This document shows, in pieces, positions 26,752 to 34,279 of a stretch of DNA of 64,000 nt. The first letter of the stretch is position 1, and each line of letters opens with the position of its first letter. Source of the DNA: Archangium lansingense (lineage in GTDB: Bacteria > Myxococcota > Myxococcia > Myxococcales > Myxococcaceae); NCBI RefSeq assembly GCF_026626635.1, contig NZ_JAPNKA010000001.1:9222501-9286500 (forward strand). The letters run 5' to 3'. A model generated the notes under the pieces. That model saw only the letters and a program-made list of their open reading frames with translations. It did not search any database and was not told where the DNA came from. The position numbers and the translations under genes were made by a program.

Positions 26752-27025
26752 TGGGGAACCTCGCGCGCATCTCCGGGCGGTCATAGATCTCGCGCAGCTT
26801 CTCCTCGAACTGACGCGGCGTTGCCCTCTTCTGGGACTTGAGCCATTCGACGACCTCATTGTCCACATCACGGTGCCATTGCTGATAGCCGCAGTGCGAC
26901 AGCAACAGGGCCTTGCCGTTGATTCGCACCATGACCGCCCAGGTGTGGCCGAGCATAGGCGGAACAAAGGCCGTGTGCAGAGGATGCGCGCTGCCCACCA
27001 CTGCACGCGTGCGTATTCTGGCCAT
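26741..27025 (-). pseudogene. C-terminal toxin-domain fragment, SitA6-like, without lipoprotein part
   Basis: A 94-residue open frame (ATG at 27025, MARIRTRAVVGSAHPLHTAF) that ends SQKRATPRQFEEKLREIYDR...ARFPNGY. Its H-x-G-Y-Q-x-W-H and N-E-V-V-E-W-L segments resemble the toxin C terminus of myxobacterial SitA6/TIGR02269-type lipoproteins, which are delivered to sister cells by outer-membrane exchange. A full gene would begin with a signal peptide and lipobox and be about twice this length; here that part is missing and is replaced at 27029 by IS21-like terminal repeats. It could still be translated, as cytoplasmic toxin domain plus immunity protein. The identification is moderate. Confidence 0.55.
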
Positions 27026-27028
27026 CGC

Positions 27029-27106
27029 GATCACTCGTTCCGGGCGAAGCCGATCATCGATTCCGGCTCAAGCCGATCACCTGTTCCGGGCCAAGCCGAT
27101 CATCGG
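27029..27106 (+). repeat. Three tandem 23-bp repeats, probable end of an IS21-family element
   Basis: Units at 27029-27051, 27052-27074 and 27075-27097, then nine bases of a fourth, share the pattern GATCAyyn-n-TTCCGG-nnn-AAGCC. Tandem repeats of this kind with GATCA and TTCCGG blocks are the multiple terminal repeats of IS21-type elements. No istA or istB remains nearby. Confidence 0.7.
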
Positions 27107-27128
27107 AGCGGAGCGACGCTGGTGCTCC

Positions 27129-29180
27129 TCACTTCTCCGGCTTCGGCTCGGTCGTCAACTTTCCATGATGCTTGTGGATGGACTCGCCCAGCAACTTGAT
27201 GAGGAGGCCGCGACGACCAGGAAGGCGAAGTCCAAGCGCTGAGCCTCACCTCGGACCGGGATGCCGGACCCCGGGCACACCTCCGGCTTCCCGGTCCAAA
27301 TTTCCGCGCTTCCTCGTGAACGCCAACAACCCCTGTCAACAGCGGCGCCCGCGCCAGGGCAGACACGGCGCCGTACACCATGTGCATCTCGCTGATGCGG
27401 CTCACCGCCGACCAGCGAAGCGAAGAGTCCGGCGTGGAAGCGAGCAGGGCCAGCTCCATGGCCGTCATCAGGTGCGTGCGCGGTTGTGGCCCGTGTACTT
27501 CCACCCGCACCCACTCCAGCGGATGCAGGGCCCGGCTGCGCGGCGCATCCTCCACCGAGGACAGGTAGCGCGCTTGGAATTCCTGCCGCACCGGTTTTTT
27601 GAAGTACAGGGCCATGCGCCTGGAGAGCCCCGTCGCTTCTCCGGGCAGAGCGGGTTCGGCGCCCAAGCGCACTCCTTGCTGCGCCTCCCACGCCTCGGGT
27701 GACACCAACACCGTGGACACCAGCCCAGAGGGGACGTTGAGCAGATGTGTCGTTTCGCCCTCACGCCCCATGTGGAAGGTGGGCAGGGACTCGAGGAGGT
27801 CCAGCGTGAGGGGAAACGAGGCGAGCGCCTTCTGGGTGAAGGCCTGTCCCAGCAACACCTTGTTGTCCGGCGCGTTGCTGCCGAGCAGCTTCGCCAGCGC
27901 CCCGCTCGAAGTGAGCTTCCGCTCCAGAGGAGGGAATTCCAGGTCAGGCGTGGACAGCAGCACACGCGTCAGCAGGAGCACCGCATCCTCCCTCATGTCG
28001 GAGGTGAGTGCAGGGCCCCCGAGGATGGTTTTGAAGACGCCCAGGCGCTCGTCCAGGGTGAGTAGGGCGAGCACGTCATGGTCGAGGGCGACAACAGGCT
28101 GGAGCGCTTGCGGTGTCGCCGTGGCGAGGGCTGTCTGGAGAAGCTCTCGTCGCAGGGCCGCCAACCCGCCCGTACCGGCCCCCAGCCCCGGCCGCCAGTC
28201 CCCCGGGCGAATGAGGAGCGTGCCCGGGTAGTATCAGTAGGCATTTCCCTCTGTGCGATCGAGTGGCTCGGGGGCCCCGGCGACGGTGTTGAATTCGGCG
28301 CTGTAGCCCCGCCACCGCCCGTCCTTCCCGGGGATGATGACGCGCGGTGTGCTGCGGGGAGCGTTGCGCACCCGCAGCTCGGCCCGCTCCAAGGACGTCT
28401 CCTCGGTGAGCAGCACCAGGGTGCGCACCTGGACGCTGGAGCCGTCGGAGAAATAGAAGCGGCCCACCACACTGCCCGGGGCGAGGACGGGCGAGCCATC
28501 CGTGACGTTGTAGCTCGCCTTGAAGCGTTTGGAGCGCAGAGCGATGGCCTTCTGCAGGGGCTCGGCGGCCTCTCCGAGGATGTGCCCGCGCTGCACCTCG
28601 TCCCTCAAGGGCTCGAGCGCCTGGAGGTACCGGTCGAAGTAGCTCTGCCCGGCCCCGTCCAGAATGTCAGAGCGTTGAGCCCAGCGCAGGCCGCGTTCCA
28701 CGAGCGCGGCGGCCCCGGCCCTATCCACGGAGGCCGCTGACAGCTGCAAGCGGCTCCAAGCGATATCCGCTCATAGGCGAGGGTGAGCATCGCCCCTGCG
28801 CCAATCCCCTCCGGCACGTCTACCTCCACCTCCTCCTGGCCTGGCTCGCGGCTCACTACCCGGGGCAGCGTTGCTTGCGGGTGGGCCTCAAGCGGGTCTA
28901 CCCGCAGCCGCTTGTCCTCCCCCCAGTTCAGCGCGCCCGCGGCAATGATTTCATCGCCTGCCTCCACCACGAGGAGGCCTGGGTCCACCACCCGCAGGGA
29001 GAGCACTCCCTCGCGCCAGTCTTCCACGCGGGGGCTGAGTGCTTCCTCTCGCGGCTGCGCTTTCACCGAGAGCGTCACCCTCTCTCTCCTCAACTCGCCA
29101 CCTGCCGCGCTCATGCTGGCTACAAGGTAGCTCGTCACCAGGAGGGCCTGGAGGCTCTTTGCACGGGCGGCTTCACGCAT
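27129..29180 (-). pseudogene. Decayed gene for a secreted myxobacterial protein of about 690 residues
   Basis: The gene begins at the ATG at 29180 with a signal peptide (MREAARAKSLQALLVTSYLV) and a beta-rich part (RERVTLSVKAQP; GVLSLRVVDPGLLVVEAGDE). At about 28770 the frame shifts by one base: AYER continues as DIAWSRLQLSAASVDRAG in the next frame. At 28234-28236 an in-frame TGA interrupts GNAY/YYPGTLLIRPGDW, probably from a Trp codon. The helical C-terminal half then runs on (LATATPQALQPVVALDHDVL) and near 27200 shifts frame again; the natural end KLLGESIHKHHGKLTTEPKP is read in a third frame to the TGA at 27129-27131. I do not recognise the family. At least three inactivating changes mark it as dead. 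Confidence 0.75.
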
Positions 29181-29472
29181 GTTCCCACCCCTGTGCTCCT
29201 TCGGCCACCTCCCAGGCCTCCGCTGCGCACGCCGCCTGCTGAACGAGGACAAGTAGCGCCAGCGCACTGGCCTCCCGGCTCGGCCAACCTCGCCGTAGCG
29301 CTGGCCGTGCCGCTCCTCGTGCCACCGCGCCCGCCCCCACCTCAGAACCGCGGTGCTTCTCCATGTGTCGCGCCTTTCCCCCAGGTGGAACAACCCTGAA
29401 AGATAGGATGCGGTCCGGCCAACCATACAGGGGGGAGAGCCCGCACGCGCCCTGGGGTTCGCCCTCTCCTAC
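29181..29472. other. Stretch without recognisable content
   Basis: About 290 bases upstream of the decayed gene and before the truncated paralogue. Open frames here have no protein-like sequence. It may hold the old promoter of the decayed gene. Confidence 0.4.
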
Positions 29473-29997
29473 TTGACAGCCTCCATCGGCCCGCACGCGC
29501 TTGCCGACTCCGCAGCGGGCCCGTGGCGGCTTCCGCTCTCGTCTGTGAGCGGGGGGCCTCGCGCACGCACCTCCGGGAAGGACTGCAACGCGGACAGTGA
29601 TCCCTCGGCGCGGCTCCTCGCCGTGAAGGCGGAGGCGGGGGCCACGCCCATCGAGCTCACCCGCGCCAATGCTCCTGGCAAGCGCGACAGCGGGACAAAC
29701 CTCGCCAGTTCCTTCCCCAAGTGGGCGCCCTTCCTCTACCAGCGCACTCGGGAGGCGGGCTCGCGGCTGCAGTGGTTCACCTTCTCCTCCAGCCGCCGGT
29801 ACGGACTGCGCAATCCGCTCCCCGGTAGCGATGAGAACCCCAACGGCACCCTGCTGTGGATCGCCGCTGTCGACCCGGACAAGGTCGCGCTCGGCCAGGA
29901 GCCCAGCTACCCCGCCCTCGTGCTGCCCATCCAGGACATCACCACGTCCAACCACATCGCCCAGTGGACGAAGGTGATCGTCCCCGTCATCCGCTGA
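29473..29997 (+). pseudogene. Truncated C-terminal copy of the PD40-type lipoprotein encoded at 42192-44582
   Basis: From about 29575 the translation (CNADSDPSARLLAVKAEAGA...FPKWAPFL...WFTFSSSRRYGLRNP...LLWIAAVDPDKVALG...SNHIAQWTKVIVP) aligns throughout with residues 540-675 of the intact protein at 42192 (CNTDTDPSAMLWAAKLQANA...WVTFSSSRKYGLRQP...LLWMAAVDPDKVSAG). The N-terminal 530 residues and the Cys-rich tail are missing and there is no credible start signal. The copy is diverged enough to be an old paralogue rather than a recent duplication. Confidence 0.8.
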
Positions 29998-30001
29998 GGC
30001 C

Positions 30002-30071
30002 GGCGACTCCCCTCTCGGGAGGCCCATCACAACCGGCCGGCGGTTTCTCCCTCTCCCGAGGAGGAGTCGCC
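30002..30071. repeat. Spaced inverted repeat upstream of the DUF882 peptidase gene
   Basis: GGCGACTCC (30002-30010) and GGAGTCGCC (30063-30071) are exact complements 52 bases apart, with further partial pairing of CTCTCGGGAG and CTCTCCCGAG inside. The purine-rich right arm mimics a ribosome site for a GTG at 30076. Confidence 0.5.
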
Positions 30072-30174
30072 TGCCGTGTCATCTCCCGTGTCCTTTCGAA
30101 CACCTGCCCTACCCTGGAGTCCTGCCGGGGAAGCCAGGGGAATTTTCTCTCACGGCTGGTTGTGCAGAGTCCGC

Positions 30175-31161
30175 GTGAATTCATCCCGTAACCGCCTGCC
30201 CCTTAGCCGTTCAGCCATCCTTTTTCTCGTCGCCGCCCTGCTCCTCCTGGCTCAGTACGCCATGGCCGCCGAGCCCCAGCCGGTAGCGGCTCCGTCCTCC
30301 CCCGTGGAGTTCGTCTCCCGCGGCCACAGTGGCTCCCTGCGCGCCGTTGTTGTGCCTCCGGGTGAGACGCTCCAGCCGCACTTCGCCGTCCGCGAGGACG
30401 TGAAGGAGGCCCGTTGGCTGGCGCTGGGCTCGGACACACAGGCCCCCGCGTCTATCACCGACGAGGGATGGAAGGCCCCCGCTCAGCCTGGCGTCTGGAG
30501 GCTCACTCCCGCGACCCAGGGCTCCGAGCCCGGCCCCCACGCGGTCATCACCCCCGTGCATTTCGACGGCTCGAAGACGCAGCTCAACGGCTACCGCATT
30601 GGCCGCTGGCCCGCCCGCGGCGCTGGCCGCACCGGCCGCTATGCCCCTCCAGAGCTCCTCATCGAGGTGACGCCCGAGAACCAGGACTTCGCCGTCTCCG
30701 AGCACTTCCGCCTCCGCCACTTCCTCACCAAGGACCAGGCCCACGTCTGGCCCAAGTACCTCGTGCTCGATCTGCGGCTGGTGGACAAGCTGGAGCTCGT
30801 GCTCCAGGAGCTGCACACCCTGGGCTACCCGGCGAAGGAGCTCCACGTGATGAGCGGCTTCCGCACGCCCCAGTACAACGGGCCCGGGGAGAAGGGCCGC
30901 GCGAAGTTCAGCCGCCACACCTACGGCGACGCCGCCGACGTGTGGCTCGACGATGACGGCGACGGGCAGATGGATGACCTGGATGGCAACGGGCGCGTCG
31001 ACGTGAAGGACGCCGAGGTGCTCGCCCGCGCAGTGGACCGCGTGGAGCAGCGCGTGCCCGAGCTCGTGGGTGGCTACGGCGTCTATCGCGCCAATCGCGT
31101 CCACGGGCCCTTCGTGCACATCGACGTGCGTGGCACCCCGGCCCGCTGGAGCAAGCGCTAA
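30175..31161 (+). CDS. Exported peptidase of the M15/DUF882 (YcbK-like) family
   Basis: A 328-residue exported protein. I take the GTG at 30175 because it gives a normal signal peptide (MNSSRNRLPLSRSAILFLVA...AMAAEP); the GTG at 30076 has an AGGAGG nine bases upstream but adds 33 residues before the signal and its purine run belongs to an inverted repeat. The C-terminal domain is that of DUF882/M15 peptidases that act on peptidoglycan peptides: HFRLRHFLT, MSGFRTPQYN, SRHTYGDAADV with the metal-binding H-x(6)-D, and GPFVHIDVRG. Between the two metal-binding parts is an insertion rich in Asp and Gly (DDDGDGQMDDLDGNGRVDVKD-like) that looks like a calcium-binding EF-hand loop. It converges on the L,D-transpeptidase gene. 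Confidence 0.85.
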   Translation: MNSSRNRLPLSRSAILFLVAALLLLAQYAMAAEPQPVAAPSSPVEFVSRGHSGSLRAVVVPPGETLQPHFAVREDVKEARWLALGSDTQAPASITDEGWKAPAQPGVWRLTPATQGSEPGPHAVITPVHFDGSKTQLNGYRIGRWPARGAGRTGRYAPPELLIEVTPENQDFAVSEHFRLRHFLTKDQAHVWPKYLVLDLRLVDKLELVLQELHTLGYPAKELHVMSGFRTPQYNGPGEKGRAKFSRHTYGDAADVWLDDDGDGQMDDLDGNGRVDVKDAEVLARAVDRVEQRVPELVGGYGVYRANRVHGPFVHIDVRGTPARWSKR

Positions 31162-31202
31162 TCCCTTTCAGGTAAGTCCGTGAAGGAGTGCCCGCGGCAA
31201 TT

Positions 31203-31329
31203 TCCCCTCTCCCCCCGGGAGAGGGACGGGGTGAGGGTATCGGGTGAACCCGGGTTGAACCCCCTGCCCACACTGAGGACCACGGGTTGAAGAACAGACC
31301 CGGGTACCCTCTCCCGAAGGGAGAGGGAA
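31203..31329. repeat. Two REP-like palindromic units between convergent genes
   Basis: CCCTCTCCCCCCGGGAGAGGG near 31205 (followed by ACGGGGTGAGGG) and CCCTCTCCCGAAGGGAGAGGG near 31310 are similar hairpins about 100 bases apart. Short CCCTCTCC/GGAGAGGG palindromes of this type are dispersed in many high-GC genomes. Here they also sit where a bidirectional terminator is needed. Confidence 0.65.
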
Positions 31330-31363
31330 CATTCATCCTCTTCGGTCACTTTTCTGACGGGGA

Positions 31364-33100
31364 TTAGCCGCGCACTCCTCCACAGGCAGCCGGAGACTCG
31401 CCCGCTGTCTGCACCGGCTTCACCGCCAGCGCCCGCAGCACTTCCGCATCGTTCCGGTAGAGGTCCTCCCGGAACCCAACCCGGCCTTCCGCGTCCACGA
31501 AGGCCGTCCAGTAGAACAGGTACACCGGCACCGGCGCGGGCAGCACCACCCGCCGAGGCTCGCCGCCCTCCTTCATCGCCGCTGCCAGCGACGTCTCCGT
31601 CCAGCCCCCGTGGCCTCGGAGCATGAAGTCCGCGAGCTTCACCGGCTCGGCCACGCGGACACAGCCGTGGCTGAAGGCCCGGTTCGCCTGCTCGAAGAGC
31701 GCCGGGTTGGGCGTGTCGTGCAGGTAGATGGCGAAGCGATTGGGGAAGATGAACTTCACGCTGCCCAGCGGGTTGGACTCGCCCGGCGGCTGCGCGAAGC
31801 GATAAGGCAGCCCTCCTGCTTCCAGCGCGTTCCAGTCCACTGTCCGCGGATCCACCTCCTGCCCCGTCGCCTTGTCGAGCACCTTCAATCCGAGCGCCTC
31901 CGCCGCCCCCGGGTCCTCCCTCAGCTTCGGCAGCACCTCCTCCTCAGTAATGGTCTCGGGCACGTGCCACTCCGGGTTGAGCACCAGGTACTCCACCTTG
32001 TCCTCGAGAACGGGCGTGCTCCACTCCGGCGCCCCGACAATGACCGGCATCCGCAGCACCGTCCTCCCCTGCTCCACCGCCTCCAGCTCGAAGGCCGCCA
32101 GGTTCACCATCACGTACCGAGGCTCCAGCTCCCTCGGTGCCTGGCGCCAGCGCTCCAGGTTCACCAGCAGCTGCCCGATGCTCTTCTCCACGGGCACCCG
32201 CAGCGCCACCAGCGTCTCCCTCCCCACCTTCCCATCCGCCGCCATCCCGTGCCGCCGCTGGAAGGTCGTCACCGCCTCCTCCAGCTCCGCGTCGTAGAGG
32301 TCCTCCGGTGTCGGCCGCAGCGGCGACTCCGGGGCGATCTCCATCGCTGCGCGGGCAAGCTCGTCCACCAGCGCCACCGTGCCCACGCCCGGCGCTCCTG
32401 GATGGAGCAGTCGCTCCTCAGGCGTAGGTGGCAGATCCCCCGTGGCACGCAGCCGCTCGCGCACCACCGCCACTCGCGAGTCCCTCATTCCCCGCTCGAG
32501 CGTCCCGCCCTCGGGCACCAGCGGCCAGCCCCCAGCGGCGGCGATGGCTCGGTAGTGGGCGAGCGCCTCCCGTAGCCGCACGAAGCCCGGATGATTCGGC
32601 GAGAGTCCCCGCAACGTGCCGGCCAGGTCTCCACTCGCGAGCGCCCCCTCTAGCACCGCCGCCAGGACCACCGGCCCTGGGCGCTTCGTCTGCCACCGGA
32701 GGCGCCGCGACGACACCTGCCCGGACATCAGATGTGTGGCGTAGGTGAGGAAGCTCGACGTCAGCCCCAGCTCCACCTTCACCCACGCGTCCCCCGGATC
32801 ACCTCCCAGCGTCAGCCGGCGCAAGGCCTCGTCGAGCTCCGCACGCTGATAGCGCCCTGGCCACAGTCCCTCCGCCTCCGCCTCGCAGAGTGCCGCGAGG
32901 TACTGGCCCACCTGGGGCCGCACCGCACCGTCATAGGAGAACCACGCCGGCTGGAAGCCCCGCGTCTCGTAGAAGTAGACGAGGGCCTTGTTGGAGCCCT
33001 GGGCCCGTACCGCGGACTCGAAGGGCGGAGGAGTCCCTCCCGCGGCGAGGACAGGCATTCCGAGGAGCAGGCAGCACAGGAGGGCGGGCCAGGAACGCAT
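31364..33100 (-). CDS. L,D-transpeptidase of the YcbB type
   Basis: A 578-residue exported protein that should form meso-DAP 3-3 cross-links, or attach proteins, in peptidoglycan. A signal peptide (MRSWPALLCCLLLGMPVLAA) is followed by a large N-terminal scaffold domain, a peptidoglycan-binding segment (ELEEAVTTFQRRHGMAADG, about residues 275-310) and the catalytic YkuD domain. The latter holds the motif HDTPNPALF...RAFSHGCVRV near residues 470-490, with the catalytic Cys in SHGCVR. This order (scaffold, PG-binding, YkuD) is that of YcbB/LdtD. It is convergent with the DUF882 peptidase gene, another peptidoglycan enzyme. Confidence 0.93.
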   Translation of the reverse strand: MRSWPALLCCLLLGMPVLAAGGTPPPFESAVRAQGSNKALVYFYETRGFQPAWFSYDGAVRPQVGQYLAALCEAEAEGLWPGRYQRAELDEALRRLTLGGDPGDAWVKVELGLTSSFLTYATHLMSGQVSSRRLRWQTKRPGPVVLAAVLEGALASGDLAGTLRGLSPNHPGFVRLREALAHYRAIAAAGGWPLVPEGGTLERGMRDSRVAVVRERLRATGDLPPTPEERLLHPGAPGVGTVALVDELARAAMEIAPESPLRPTPEDLYDAELEEAVTTFQRRHGMAADGKVGRETLVALRVPVEKSIGQLLVNLERWRQAPRELEPRYVMVNLAAFELEAVEQGRTVLRMPVIVGAPEWSTPVLEDKVEYLVLNPEWHVPETITEEEVLPKLREDPGAAEALGLKVLDKATGQEVDPRTVDWNALEAGGLPYRFAQPPGESNPLGSVKFIFPNRFAIYLHDTPNPALFEQANRAFSHGCVRVAEPVKLADFMLRGHGGWTETSLAAAMKEGGEPRRVVLPAPVPVYLFYWTAFVDAEGRVGFREDLYRNDAEVLRALAVKPVQTAGESPAACGGVRG

Positions 33101-33235
33101 GGGACGACAGTAGGCACCCCCGCGGTACGAGGCAGGCGAGCAGGCTCGCCCGCTCGCTCACCTGACCGTCCAGGTCTAGAGCCACCTGTCCAACTGATCC
33201 TTGACTGAACGTCCTTTCAGCTTCACCCTGGGAGT

Positions 33236-34276
33236 GTGAAGCCTCGTCCCATCTCGAACCCGACCAACCCCTGGGACACCACTGCGGTGGAGTACCTGGA
33301 GGAGATTCCTCCCGCGAAGCTGGAGGTGCTGGAGGACCACAGCCGCGAGGTGCTGGGCCGCAATGACAGCCCGGACGTCGGCTTCACCTGGAGCGTCAAT
33401 CCGTACCGGGGCTGTCTCCACGCGTGCGCGTACTGCTACGCCCGGCCCTACCACGAGTACCTCGGCTTCGGCGCCGGCACGGACTTCGAGACGAAGCTGG
33501 TGGTGAAGCCGCAAGCCCCGGAGCTGCTACGCGCGGCCTTCGAGCGCAAGAGCTGGAAGGGAGAGACAGTCGCCTTCAGCGGCGTCACCGACTGCTACCA
33601 GCCGCTGGAGGCCTCGATGCGACTCACCCGCTCCTGTCTGGAGGTCTGCGCCGAGTACCGCAACCCGGTGGGCATCATCACCAAGGGGCCGCTCATCGAG
33701 CGAGACCTGGACGTGCTGAAGACGCTGGCGCAGGAGGCCCGGGTATCGGTGTGCATCACCCTGCCCTTCCACGATGAGCAGGTGGCTCGCGCCATGGAGC
33801 CGTACGTGGCCACGCCCCGCAGGCGCCTGCAGACGATCGAAAGGCTGGCGGCGGCGGGCATCACGGTGGGAGTGGCGGTGGCGCCCGTCATCCCCGGACT
33901 CAACGACGAGGACATGGTGCGAGTCCTCACCGCGGCACGCCAGGCCGGAGCCACGCGCGCCTTCTACACGCTGCTGCGGCTGCCGGGCCCCGTGTCGGCC
34001 GTCTTCGAGGAGCGCCTGCGCGAGAAGCTCCCCCTGCGCGCCGAGCGGGTGCTGCACCGCATCCGCGAGACGCGAGGGGGCGAGCTGAACGACTCACGCT
34101 TCCGGGTCCGCATGCGCGGCGAGGGGCTCTACGCGGACACCATCCGCAAGCTCTTCGAGACCACCGTGCGCCGCCTGGAGCTGAATACCGCGTGGCCCAG
34201 GAATGAGGCGGAGAAGGAAGAGGAGACCACCTTCCGCCGCCCCATGAAGCCGGGCACGCAGCTCAGCTTCTTCTGA
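33236..34276 (+). CDS. Radical SAM protein of the SPL-like PA0069 family
   Basis: A 346-residue protein starting at the GTG at 33236. The radical SAM cysteine motif CLHACAYCYARP is near residue 61, so it binds a 4Fe-4S cluster and SAM. The N terminus (NPWDTTAVEYLEEIPPAKLE) and the segment GVTDCYQPLEASMRLTRSCLE match the spore-photoproduct-lyase-like PA0069/Rv2578c family. Substrate is unknown; DNA repair has been proposed for relatives by analogy. The gene ends four bases before the convergent M13 peptidase stop. Confidence 0.88.
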   Translation: MKPRPISNPTNPWDTTAVEYLEEIPPAKLEVLEDHSREVLGRNDSPDVGFTWSVNPYRGCLHACAYCYARPYHEYLGFGAGTDFETKLVVKPQAPELLRAAFERKSWKGETVAFSGVTDCYQPLEASMRLTRSCLEVCAEYRNPVGIITKGPLIERDLDVLKTLAQEARVSVCITLPFHDEQVARAMEPYVATPRRRLQTIERLAAAGITVGVAVAPVIPGLNDEDMVRVLTAARQAGATRAFYTLLRLPGPVSAVFEERLREKLPLRAERVLHRIRETRGGELNDSRFRVRMRGEGLYADTIRKLFETTVRRLELNTAWPRNEAEKEEETTFRRPMKPGTQLSFF

Positions 34277-34279
34277 GCG

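Noticed and set aside
27029..27106. CRISPR array
   Set aside because: Three 23-base units repeat end to end without unique spacers, and no cas genes are present; the unit fits IS21 ends.
30076..30174. GTG start at 30076 for the DUF882 peptidase despite AGGAGG nearby
   Set aside because: It would put 33 non-signal residues ahead of the signal peptide, and the purine run is one arm of an inverted repeat; 30175 is preferred, though not certain.
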